This document shows, one piece after another, positions 15,021 through 21,834 of a DNA stretch of 21,834 bases. Where the stretch lies: contig NZ_CAMLHF010000087.1 of NCBI RefSeq assembly GCF_946479715.1, positions 1 through 21,834 on the forward strand, written 5' to 3'. The notes beneath the pieces are model-generated. The model was not told the DNA's origin. It did not search any database and was given only the letters and a program-made list of their open reading frames with translations. The stretch's first letter is position 1; the number at the start of each line of letters is the position of its first letter. The position numbers and the translations under genes are program-made. This DNA is from an uncultured Pedobacter sp. (GTDB lineage: Bacteria; Bacteroidota; Bacteroidia; Sphingobacteriales; Sphingobacteriaceae).

Positions 15021-15893
15021 ATGATCAAACGTATACTAACTCATAACTTTTCTTTGCTAAACATTGATCACGTTAGGCTTGACTCTCGTTGGAATTACAC
15101 AAACGTGATCAGTCCTTATCACCGGATATATTATATAACCGAGGGGGAAGGGTGGATTTCTCATTTCGAAAAGAAGCTGAAGCTCGAAACAGGATACTTA
15201 TACATCATTCCCAGTTTTACCTTGTGTAACTTGACCTGCGACAGTTTTCTGGATCAGTATTTTGTGCAATTCTTTGAGGATTCTTCTGATGGGATATCGC
15301 TTTTTGCCGACAATAGGTCTATATTTAAGGTTCCGGCAAAGGAGATTGATCTTGTCAACTTCGAGCGGCTCGTCCATATCAATCCCGGACGCGGGATCAA
15401 TCGGTCAGATAATCCCAGAATATATGAAAAGGATGTTTATTATAAGGAATATCAGCAACTCAACAATCAGCAAACTGCTGCTCAATTTTTAGAAACTCAG
15501 GGTATATTGCTTCAGCTGATTTCCCGATTTGCGCAGCCAGAAATCATTGCCCAAAAAGAACGACAACACATTCCAGTAAAGATTCTGGATACCATAAGCC
15601 ATATTGTGGTCAGTTTGCATTTACCACTTTCAGTTAAATTACTTGCCGAGAGGGTTCATCAAAATCCAGAGTATTTCTCCAGACTTTTTCAGCAATACAC
15701 AGGCTCGCGTCCCCTTGCCTATATTACTGAAAAGCGTATCGAGCGTGCCCAGTATTTAATCATGACAAGCACCTCCAAATATACCGAAGTAGCAGAGATG
15801 ACCGGATTTGAAAGCCTTTCCCATTTTTCACGGACATTTAAAAAAATCACTGGAATGAATCCCGGAGTGTATAAAAAGAGAATGGATAAATAA
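15021..15893 (+). CDS. AraC/XylS-family transcriptional regulator of the glycosidase cluster
   Basis: A 290-residue regulator. The N-terminal part is a cupin-like sensor domain (YHRIYYITEGEGWISHF, LETGYLYIIPSFT), as in AraC-type sugar sensors. The C-terminal 100 residues carry both helix-turn-helix motifs: KLLAERVHQNPEYFSRLFQQ and TEVAEMTGFESLSHFSRTFKK, then TGMNPGVYKKR. The frame extends to a TTG at 14979, but the first ATG, at 15021, gives MIKRILTHNFSLL, typical of the family, so I use it. It is divergent from the GH29 gene and precedes the GH110 gene on its own strand, so it probably activates both in response to a sugar; this is inference from context. An imperfect inverted repeat (14953-14987) lies just upstream. 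Confidence 0.92.
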   Translation: MIKRILTHNFSLLNIDHVRLDSRWNYTNVISPYHRIYYITEGEGWISHFEKKLKLETGYLYIIPSFTLCNLTCDSFLDQYFVQFFEDSSDGISLFADNRSIFKVPAKEIDLVNFERLVHINPGRGINRSDNPRIYEKDVYYKEYQQLNNQQTAAQFLETQGILLQLISRFAQPEIIAQKERQHIPVKILDTISHIVVSLHLPLSVKLLAERVHQNPEYFSRLFQQYTGSRPLAYITEKRIERAQYLIMTSTSKYTEVAEMTGFESLSHFSRTFKKITGMNPGVYKKRMDK

Positions 15894-15894
15894 T

Positions 15895-16146
15895 TTCATC
15901 AACAGGATCAAGGCTAAGTGTAATATCGTAACCCTGAACGGTGAAAGCTGCTGTAATGGACTTCTCTTTCTCTGTTATCTGAGTGATTTGTGTCATTTCA
16001 TTACCCGTTGAATCTTGAACAGTGCCGGTTAACTTGCCACCTTTCCTTTCAATAACAAAGGTCATTTTAGAATCACCATTGGGTGTGCCTCCGAAAGGTT
16101 TGATGATTATTGAAAATGAAGGTATACTGGATGTTTTAGCGAATAC
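15895..16146 (-). pseudogene. Relic of a small beta-rich protein gene, both ends missing
   Basis: The minus-strand frame from about 16146 to 15895 encodes a coherent segment, NGDSKMTFVIERKGGKLTG, then VQDSTGNEMTQITQITEKEKS, SITAAFTVQGYDITLSLDP and VDE. The alternating strands resemble small exported beta-sandwich or lipocalin-like proteins that I recall from Pedobacter relatives. No signal peptide or good start precedes it, and the recognisable part ends right at the AraC stop codon, after which the frame only continues in antisense of araC. The simplest reading is a decayed gene whose 3' end was deleted. An alternative is a 72-codon gene from the ATG at 16065, which I think less likely. Confidence 0.45.
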
Positions 16147-16169
16147 TTAAATTCATGCTATGGCCAACT

Positions 16170-16240
16170 CGTCATCTCGACGGTTGGAGAGATCTCTTGA
16201 ACAGCACTGGCAAGAGATCTCTCCTGCAGTCGAGATGACG
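16170..16240. repeat. Palindromic intergenic repeat, copy 2 (REP-like, complete)
   Basis: A 30-nt left arm at 16170-16199 and right arm at 16211-16240 pair at 27 of 30 positions around an 11-nt loop. The arms run CGTCATCTCGAC, four variable bases, then GGAGAGATCTCTTG. Copy 1 at 11620-11677 shares the head and inner stem. The block stands between the AraC stop and the GH110 start, so it may insulate or terminate, or be a non-autonomous mobile repeat. Confidence 0.8.
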
Positions 16241-16264
16241 ACGGTTTTAAGACGACTGTTTTAA
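16237..16264. repeat. 14-bp tandem duplication next to the palindrome
   Basis: GACGACGGTTTTAA (16237-16250) is followed directly by GACGACTGTTTTAA (16251-16264), 13 of 14 identical. The first unit overlaps the last bases of the palindromic repeat. Confidence 0.7.
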
Positions 16265-16331
16265 GATAATAGCTTTAAACAATCTGTCATTGGTAATTTA
16301 TTAAGATTCCCTCCCAATCCATTATTTTTAA

Positions 16332-16339
16332 TAGTTTTG
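16332..16339 (+). promoter_or_regulatory. -7 box candidate for the GH110 gene
   Basis: TAGTTTTG fits TAnnTTTG and lies 33 nt upstream of the TTG start at 16372, a plausible distance. No TTTG is found at the usual -33 spacing, which would fit a promoter needing an activator such as the upstream AraC protein; that is inference. Confidence 0.35.
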
Positions 16340-16371
16340 GGATTTGTAAAACCACTTTTAAACCAACCACT

Positions 16372-18189
16372 TTGAAAAAGATCATCCTATTGGTTTTGTT
16401 AACCACTGTGCTAAACTTTTCATTAACTGCCCAAAGCAAGGTCAAAATATATAAGTTATCGGCTCATGGTATAAAACCTAACACTGGAAAAAACACCACA
16501 CCGTTGCTCACATCATTACTTAAAGAGATCAAAAATAAAATCTCTGATCTCGATAAAGTAGTTATTCAGTTTGAAAAAGGCAGGTATGATTTTTATCCGG
16601 AAGGTGCCGTTAAGCGAGAATATTACATCTCCAATCACGATCAGGATAACCCAAAAACAGTGGGTATAGAAATAGCAAAATTTAACAATATTACCCTTGT
16701 AGGGAAAGGTACTGACCTAATGTTTCACGGGCGTATGCTTCCTTTGGCATTGATTGAAAGCAGCAATGTGAAAATAAAAGACCTCAATATAGATTTTAAA
16801 AAACCTCAGATTGCCCAGGTAAAGGTAATTACAAATGATACCATAGCAGGTAGCATCGTATTCGAAACGGCACCGTGGGTAAAATATAAAATAAAAGACA
16901 GTACTTTTTACAATACAGACGAAGGATGGGAAATGCAGCCGACATCGGGTATCGCCTTCGAAAATGGTACTAAGCATATCATCTTCAATAGCGGAGATAT
17001 TAAAGTGGGCACCAAAAGTGTTAGTGAGGTTTCGCCCGGCAAAATCAAGGCACACCACTGGAAGAATAAGAAACTAATTCCGGGAACGGTAATCGCCATG
17101 AGAAGCTGGCATCGCCCTGCTCCGGGTATTTTTGTTCACAAGGGCAAAAACATCAGTTTCGAAAATGTAAAAGTCCATTACGCAGAAGGAATGGGCCTTT
17201 TGGCACAGCTCACAGAAAACATCTATATGGATGGTTTTGGCGTTTGTTTGAGAGGGAAAAACGATCCGCGATATTTCACTACCCAGGCCGATGCAACCCA
17301 TTTCTCTGGGTGTAAAGGAGAAATTATCTCTAAAAATGGTTTATATGAGGGCATGATGGACGACGCTATTAACATCCATGGAACCTATCTTAAAATAACA
17401 CAAAAGCTAGACGATCATACGGTGATTGCCAAGTATATGCATGAGCAATCTTATGGTTTTGATTGGGGAAACACACACGATACTGTACAGTTTATACAGT
17501 CTAAAACCATGGAGCTATGGGACGCAAAGAATGCAATAGCATCCATCAAACCTATATTGGTTAATAATAATGATCCGATTAAGGAATTTAAAATTGAATT
17601 TACCAAAGCACTAGACCCCGCGGTTGATCCTTCAAAACAGGATATTGGAATCGAAAATTTAACATGGACACCATCGGTTGTTTTTACGGGTAATACTATC
17701 CGCAACAATAGAGCAAGAGGAGCATTGTTCAGTACACCAAAACCTACACTTGTAGCCAATAATCTGTTCGATCATACTTCAGGATGTGCGATATTGCTAT
17801 GCGGCGATAGCAATGGTTGGTATGAAACCGGATCGTGCAGAGACATTACCATTCGTGATAACAAGTTTGTTAATGCATTAACAAGCATGTACCAGTTTAC
17901 CTCTGCGATAATCTCCATTTATCCAGAAATCCCTGATCTCACGAATCAAAAGAAGTATTTTCACTCAGGTATAAGGATACAGAATAACCAGTTTGATACC
18001 TTCGATCAACCTATTTTATATGCGAAATCTGTAGACGGACTTGTTTTTACGGGCAATAAAATTCAGACCAACAAGGAGTATCCGGCATTCCACAGCAATA
18101 AGAAACGCTTTCTTTTTGAACGTGTAATAGGGGCGAATTTTAGTGATAACAAAGTTGATGGAAAGCCAATAGAACCGCTTGAGAAGTAA
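16372..18189 (+). CDS. GH110 alpha-1,3-galactosidase, secreted beta-helix enzyme
   Basis: A 605-residue exported protein resembling the Bacteroides alpha-1,3-galactosidases GlaA/GlaB. The start is a TTG: no in-frame ATG lies upstream before a stop, and TTG gives MKKIILLVLLTTVLNFSLTAQ, a clear Sec signal peptide. Family blocks are FEKGRYDFYPEGAVKREYY (68-85), ISNHDQDNPKTVG (86-98), FHGRMLP (118-124) and LNIDFKKPQIAQV (138-150). Repeated strands such as TGNTIRNNRARGALF and IRDNKFVN indicate a right-handed parallel beta-helix. Asp308 in QADATHFSGCKG and Asp330-Asp331 in MMDDAINIHG are the likely catalytic acids. The enzyme removes terminal alpha-1,3-linked galactose, as in blood-group-B-like structures; subfamily A or B is not resolved. 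It follows the AraC gene after 478 bp and converges with the S41 gene, 4 bp between stops. Confidence 0.88.
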   Translation: MKKIILLVLLTTVLNFSLTAQSKVKIYKLSAHGIKPNTGKNTTPLLTSLLKEIKNKISDLDKVVIQFEKGRYDFYPEGAVKREYYISNHDQDNPKTVGIEIAKFNNITLVGKGTDLMFHGRMLPLALIESSNVKIKDLNIDFKKPQIAQVKVITNDTIAGSIVFETAPWVKYKIKDSTFYNTDEGWEMQPTSGIAFENGTKHIIFNSGDIKVGTKSVSEVSPGKIKAHHWKNKKLIPGTVIAMRSWHRPAPGIFVHKGKNISFENVKVHYAEGMGLLAQLTENIYMDGFGVCLRGKNDPRYFTTQADATHFSGCKGEIISKNGLYEGMMDDAINIHGTYLKITQKLDDHTVIAKYMHEQSYGFDWGNTHDTVQFIQSKTMELWDAKNAIASIKPILVNNNDPIKEFKIEFTKALDPAVDPSKQDIGIENLTWTPSVVFTGNTIRNNRARGALFSTPKPTLVANNLFDHTSGCAILLCGDSNGWYETGSCRDITIRDNKFVNALTSMYQFTSAIISIYPEIPDLTNQKKYFHSGIRIQNNQFDTFDQPILYAKSVDGLVFTGNKIQTNKEYPAFHSNKKRFLFERVIGANFSDNKVDGKPIEPLEK

Positions 18190-18193
18190 GGGG

Positions 18194-20428
18194 TTACTTA
18201 TTTATCAAAATCAGTTTTTTAGCCTCTTCCAAAACCTCGTCTTTACCGGTTTTTATGCCATCAATAGTTGGTTTTACTACCTTGTTAATTTTCACTCCAA
18301 CACGCTGAGCATTCGTGCCGTCTGGATAATATACACCTAAACCTGAATACCAGGTTGTAATGGCACCGGGCAAAGAAATAGGAGTAACGTTGCCATCAGC
18401 ACCAGCAGACGAGCTGCCTATAACAGTTGTGTTTGGAGCACTTTGTAGAGCCATTGTAACAAATTCTGAATTACTCTGCGTAGTTTCATTAACAAGCACT
18501 ACCACTTTCCCCTTATAATAATCTGTTGTTTTAATCCCGGTTTTAGCAAATTCCTCATACATAAACATACCAGGATTGCTGATGGATCGGCCAGTAAATT
18601 TTGCAAAAGCACTGGAGTCTGGTTTGAAATAGGCAACAAAGGTGTGCTCCATTTCATCAACCGGATAGCCACGCATGTCTATGATAATCCCTTTTGTGTT
18701 CTTAAATTTCGTTTTTATGCTGTCTAACATAGTGTTTTTATAAGCGCCACAATAAACGTAGCCAATTCCATTATTTATTAACTGGTACGCAGGTTTATTA
18801 GATTGCAGGTAAACATCATTCACTTTGCTTATTTCTAAGCCTTGCTGAACCACAGTCATGGGTACACTATCTCGAATAATTTGTAGGTTAAAAGTGCTGT
18901 CGATACCTCTTCTAAGATAAACACTAGTCATATCTCTCAAAGCAGTGCCGCGGTTTGAGGCCGGTGTAATGGGTAGATATTTATTAATCAAAGACTGTAC
19001 TTTCGCTCCGTTAATAGCAGTTATGATATCCCCATGGGTTAAATTTTTACTAGCATCAAAGGTTTCTTTGAGGGGGCTTGTAACTATTAGCTGATCCTCC
19101 ACAAATCCGGCATCAAAAGGCAATCTATATCTTCCCAAATCTTGTTCGCGAACCTCACTTTCAATAAATGCATGTGAATCGTGGATGCTTGCAATTAGTT
19201 TAACCATTGCCTTTACGTAGCTGTGTTCATTGTCGGCTTTAATTACCTGAGGGATAAAAGCAGGAAGCATGGTATCCCACTTCTCAGTCGTCAACTCTCT
19301 ATTTGGACAAAAGTATTGAATCATACTCCAGTACCGATAAAGCGCCAATAAGCGTAAACCTGCATCAGGATACCTCTTGTCCGTGTATTTGTTTTCATGC
19401 AAAAAAGAACTGTTTCTTATATTAATCAGACCACCTACATAATAATGCGTTGTGATGTTTGTGTTCTTTAAAATGTAATCCAGTTTGGCCGAAAGTGTTT
19501 TGCTAAAGGTTTTGTTCTTAAATAAGCTTCCGTAATCAGGTCTAACGGCAATGCTGGCAAGACTAGGCTGTGTTTTGCAACCTGCGCAGGGCGGAACTTT
19601 ACCTAATTTATCAACCCATTTTTCCATCGCCTGCGATACCTGTATATCGGTACTGCAGTTAAGAATCTCAGGCAATACACGGAATAGTTCAGCATCCCAG
19701 TTATAATCACCATTGGCTATTGCAGGATGATGGTATTTTAAAAAGCCCCATAATTCGCCCAGTAAGCTTAAGTTTTTTTGAGTGAAAGGGGTTAAAGAAA
19801 TGGTATCTATTCCAGAACTTTTATTTAATAGCGTGTCTTTTAGAGCTTGGTATATATTAGCTTGTTGTTCCTGCGCTTCATCTATTGGCTTTTCGTCAAG
19901 ATATAGGCGCAAGCTATCAACCCAGACTGTTCCTTTGCCAGCCAGCACCGCACCAACATTTATGGCTACTATTTCCCGGCCGTCATAAGGTAACTGGATC
20001 ATAAACTCTTTCCAGTCATTTGTGCCTGTTAAAGCCGGATTCTCTGAATTTTCGTAGCCCACACTTTTTCCATTGATGCCATCTGTGCGCATCCAGATTC
20101 CTGCAAAACCATCAGTTACGTTTTTGGTTTTTAGATTCCCAACTAGCATCAGTTGTTTTCCCTTAAATCTTTTGTTTATTTTAAAGTTTATGCCCCCGTA
20201 ATCAGCGCCTGCACTGTCGGTAATAGAAATGGCATATTTTCCTTGCAGTTTAATCGCACTATCTAGTTTTACAATGTACGGGCTCTGGGTTTTTAATCTT
20301 AGATCCCAACCCTGTGGATTTCCTTTGTTGTCTAATACTTCAAAGTTGCCGTTAAACTTGTTTTGTGCCTGTGTTAATGCGCTGCATAACAGTAGTATGG
20401 TAAAAAGAGAGCGTTTGATTCTTATCAT
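18194..20428 (-). CDS. Exported S41-family (C-terminal processing-like) peptidase
   Basis: A 744-residue protein with a Sec signal peptide (residues 1-21, LLLCSALTQA). Residues about 25-178 form a beta-sandwich resembling a carbohydrate-binding-type domain (NGNFEVLDNKGNPQGWDL, then GTVWVDSLRLYLD). A helical linker and S41 N-terminal region follow. A PDZ-like segment at about 440-520 includes LTHGDIITAINGAKV. The S41 protease core covers about 550-744: GIGYVYCGAY, GIIIDMRGYP, VVVLVNETTQSNSEF and GSSSAGADGN, with Ser652 in the TQSNSE motif the likely nucleophile. Substrates are unknown. Two Cys in PPCAGC (280-284) could form a disulphide. It is convergent with GH110 and has a TAAATTTG -7 candidate upstream, so it is probably expressed alone. 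Confidence 0.9.
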   Translation of the reverse strand: MIRIKRSLFTILLLCSALTQAQNKFNGNFEVLDNKGNPQGWDLRLKTQSPYIVKLDSAIKLQGKYAISITDSAGADYGGINFKINKRFKGKQLMLVGNLKTKNVTDGFAGIWMRTDGINGKSVGYENSENPALTGTNDWKEFMIQLPYDGREIVAINVGAVLAGKGTVWVDSLRLYLDEKPIDEAQEQQANIYQALKDTLLNKSSGIDTISLTPFTQKNLSLLGELWGFLKYHHPAIANGDYNWDAELFRVLPEILNCSTDIQVSQAMEKWVDKLGKVPPCAGCKTQPSLASIAVRPDYGSLFKNKTFSKTLSAKLDYILKNTNITTHYYVGGLINIRNSSFLHENKYTDKRYPDAGLRLLALYRYWSMIQYFCPNRELTTEKWDTMLPAFIPQVIKADNEHSYVKAMVKLIASIHDSHAFIESEVREQDLGRYRLPFDAGFVEDQLIVTSPLKETFDASKNLTHGDIITAINGAKVQSLINKYLPITPASNRGTALRDMTSVYLRRGIDSTFNLQIIRDSVPMTVVQQGLEISKVNDVYLQSNKPAYQLINNGIGYVYCGAYKNTMLDSIKTKFKNTKGIIIDMRGYPVDEMEHTFVAYFKPDSSAFAKFTGRSISNPGMFMYEEFAKTGIKTTDYYKGKVVVLVNETTQSNSEFVTMALQSAPNTTVIGSSSAGADGNVTPISLPGAITTWYSGLGVYYPDGTNAQRVGVKINKVVKPTIDGIKTGKDEVLEEAKKLILINK

Positions 20429-20473
20429 AAATCTAATTTAAAGAATTAAGAATTCACTACTATATTTTACAAC

Positions 20474-20481
20474 CAAATTTA
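20474..20481 (-). promoter_or_regulatory. -7 box candidate for the S41 peptidase gene
   Basis: On the minus strand TAAATTTG matches TAnnTTTG 45 nt upstream of the ATG at 20428. A TTTT, one base off TTTG, stands 17 nt further upstream. The -7 match is exact; the -33 is weak. Confidence 0.45.
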
Positions 20482-20538
20482 ACTTTTTTTAACCTAGTAA
20501 AAGGCTCCTTACCAACCAGGATTACAGCCACTAATAAA

Positions 20539-20549
20539 CCCCTGCGGGG
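20539..20549 (-). terminator. Small GC-rich hairpin between kinase and S41 genes
   Basis: CCCC at 20539-20542 and GGGG at 20546-20549 form a 4-bp stem with a 3-nt loop, followed in the minus direction by TTTATTAG. It is about 100 bp past the kinase stop and is a weak terminator candidate. The rest of 20550-20646 holds only a short inverted repeat TTAACG/CGTTAA (20600-20622) and nothing coding that I can see. Confidence 0.3.
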
Positions 20550-20646
20550 AAATGTGGGAGGAGAACTTACTCCGTAAACGATAGTTATGAAAAGTTTAAT
20601 TAACGCGCTCAAAACTCGTTAAGTGGAACTTCTGATGGATGGTATA

Positions 20647-21834
20647 TTACATCATTATTTTGAATTCAGTCCATTGACCACTACTTTGTAAAGAAAATTT
20701 AAAATCATGATTATATAGTATTTCTCTTGTTAACATTAACCCGATTCCCTGACCATTCTTTGTTGTGCTGAAGAAGGGTGTAAAGAGCATATGACTGACT
20801 TCATTTGAAATTCCAGGACCGGTGTTCCCAATTGAAATTATTTTAGCAGATGCTAAGATTTGGATACGTATTGTTCCCGATTCATTCACCGCTTCTATTG
20901 CATTTTTCAGAATATTAATGAATACCTGTTCCAATTGCTGGTAATCAGCAAAAGCCTCAAAAGTTAAATCCTCAACCTCCCATAGCCAGGTCACCTCTTT
21001 TTTCCTGGCTTCAGGTTCCATTAACAAAACCACCGAACGAATCAGGGAGTGTAATTCTACATCATGCCGAATAGGTTCGGGAACCCGGATTACCCTTGCG
21101 AAATTTGACATCAAACTGCTTAAGCCGTTGTTACGGCTTATTGAAATATTTAAAGCCGCCTCATAGTCTTCCTGATCCTCATTCTCCAATTGATATTTAT
21201 AATTCAAACAACTGTTTAAGATTGAATTGATGGCACCAATTGAATTGTTTACCTCATGCGACATCATCTTAATTACCTTTTCATAGGCATTCTTTTCCTT
21301 AATGTAGATTTCACGGGTTAGCTCTTCAATCATAATAAAAGTCCTTGAATATCCCAGGTCTGTAAACGTTGCCTTATGGCATTTATAAGATTTTAGTCCA
21401 TTTAGGTTAACCACCTTAGGATCATTAACCTCCAGATCTATTAAATCTTCAGCCAACCTGCCAGGAACTTCATTCAATGGTTTACCTAAAAACTTATCCT
21501 CCAATAATCCAAACATTTCCAATGCTGCTGAATTTGCAGTAGCAATATTTCCATTAAAGTCAAAAATGATGATCCCGGAAGGAGAGGCTTCAATAAGTTT
21601 TTCCAGAAAAGAGCTTTTTTCAACCTGTAGCAATCGTTCATGCCTTAACTGATCGATCATCAGATTATACACATAAATCAGTTCATCCATCTCCTGATGG
21701 CCAATGCTATTTAGCTTGGCACTGAAATCTTTGTCTTTTAGGGTTTCAATTCCTGATGAGATCGTATCAAAAGTTTGGCTTATTGATTTATAAATCCAGT
21801 ATGTAAAAATCATCGAGATAAAAAGTAAAGCTTC
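20647..21834 (-). CDS. Membrane sensor histidine kinase (NtrB/NtrY-like), 5' end cut by window edge
   Basis: The frame is open to the right edge; the codons before the ATG at 21813 encode EALLFIS and continue a membrane helix, so the gene starts outside the window. Numbering from that Met: membrane helix to about 10, HAMP-like linker about 11-60, PAS domain about 62-165 (LIEASPSGIIIFDFNGNIATANSAALEMFG), histidine-phosphorylation helix with KMMSHEVNNSIGAI (His186), and an HATPase domain from about 245. The HEVNN motif is typical of the NtrB/NtrY-like group. The N-box is INILKNAIEAVNE and the G2 region is GQGIGLML. The G1 box reads NTGPGI with Asn320 in place of the usual Asp. The sensed signal is in the missing N-terminus and no response regulator is in the window. 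Confidence 0.92.
   Translation of the reverse strand, partial: EALLFISMIFTYWIYKSISQTFDTISSGIETLKDKDFSAKLNSIGHQEMDELIYVYNLMIDQLRHERLLQVEKSSFLEKLIEASPSGIIIFDFNGNIATANSAALEMFGLLEDKFLGKPLNEVPGRLAEDLIDLEVNDPKVVNLNGLKSYKCHKATFTDLGYSRTFIMIEELTREIYIKEKNAYEKVIKMMSHEVNNSIGAINSILNSCLNYKYQLENEDQEDYEAALNISISRNNGLSSLMSNFARVIRVPEPIRHDVELHSLIRSVVLLMEPEARKKEVTWLWEVEDLTFEAFADYQQLEQVFINILKNAIEAVNESGTIRIQILASAKIISIGNTGPGISNEVSHMLFTPFFSTTKNGQGIGLMLTREILYNHDFKFSLQSSGQWTEFKIMM

Noticed and set aside
16717..17058. Minus-strand frames under the GH110 gene
   Set aside because: They are antisense shadows of a gene with strong family evidence.
13209..18189. Calling the glycosidase cluster a polysaccharide utilisation locus
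   Set aside because: No SusC/SusD pair is present; the barrel protein at 5576-8350 is distant and not SusC-like.

Overview
The window looks like a chromosomal segment of a Bacteroidota bacterium, most likely a soil or freshwater Sphingobacteriaceae member such as Pedobacter. This rests on four things: low-GC DNA; several upstream boxes matching the Bacteroidota TAnnTTTG -7 element; few Shine-Dalgarno-like leaders; and a typical protein set (carboxypeptidase-regulatory-like outer-membrane barrel, M56/BlaI pair, S41 peptidase with an N-terminal beta-sandwich, GH29 and GH110 glycosidases). No rRNA, tRNA, CRISPR array, insertion sequence or phage gene was seen. The genus is inference.

Layout. 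1-583 (-): 5' part of a di-haem cytochrome-c peroxidase. 692-3280 (-): SDR oxidoreductase, AraC regulator, DUF2200 protein and a short ModE-like regulator, in that transcription order; a two-half-site AraC-type operator lies upstream of the SDR. 3519-3968 (+): SRPBCC protein. 4200-5574 (+): tight DeoR-regulator/NUDIX pair, convergent and 1 bp from the next gene. 5576-10406 (-): BlaI repressor, M56 membrane metalloprotease and outer-membrane beta-barrel protein. 10565-11604 (+): second SRPBCC protein and an exported DinB-like protein. 11696-13059 (-): TetR regulator and its probable target SDR, with three copies of one operator. 13209-18189: Tat-exported GH29 alpha-fucosidase (-), divergent AraC regulator (+) and secreted GH110 alpha-1,3-galactosidase (+). 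18194-20428 (-): exported S41 peptidase. 20647-21834 (-): NtrB/NtrY-like histidine kinase, cut by the window edge.

How genes may work together. The most unusual unit is BlaI-M56-barrel. The M56 protease ends in an uninterrupted 12-heptad charged helix followed by nine Gly-X-Y collagen-like triplets, placed after the last membrane helix and therefore probably periplasmic. It could be a stalk reaching towards the outer membrane, where the next gene's product should sit. The GH29/AraC/GH110 cluster looks like a small inducible unit for removing fucose and alpha-1,3-galactose from glycans. TetR-SDR and AraC-SDR are two local regulator-target pairs with visible candidate operators.

Other structure includes two copies of a long palindromic intergenic repeat (11620-11677 and 16170-16240), a decayed gene fragment at 15895-16146, and a 14-bp tandem duplication beside the second palindrome.
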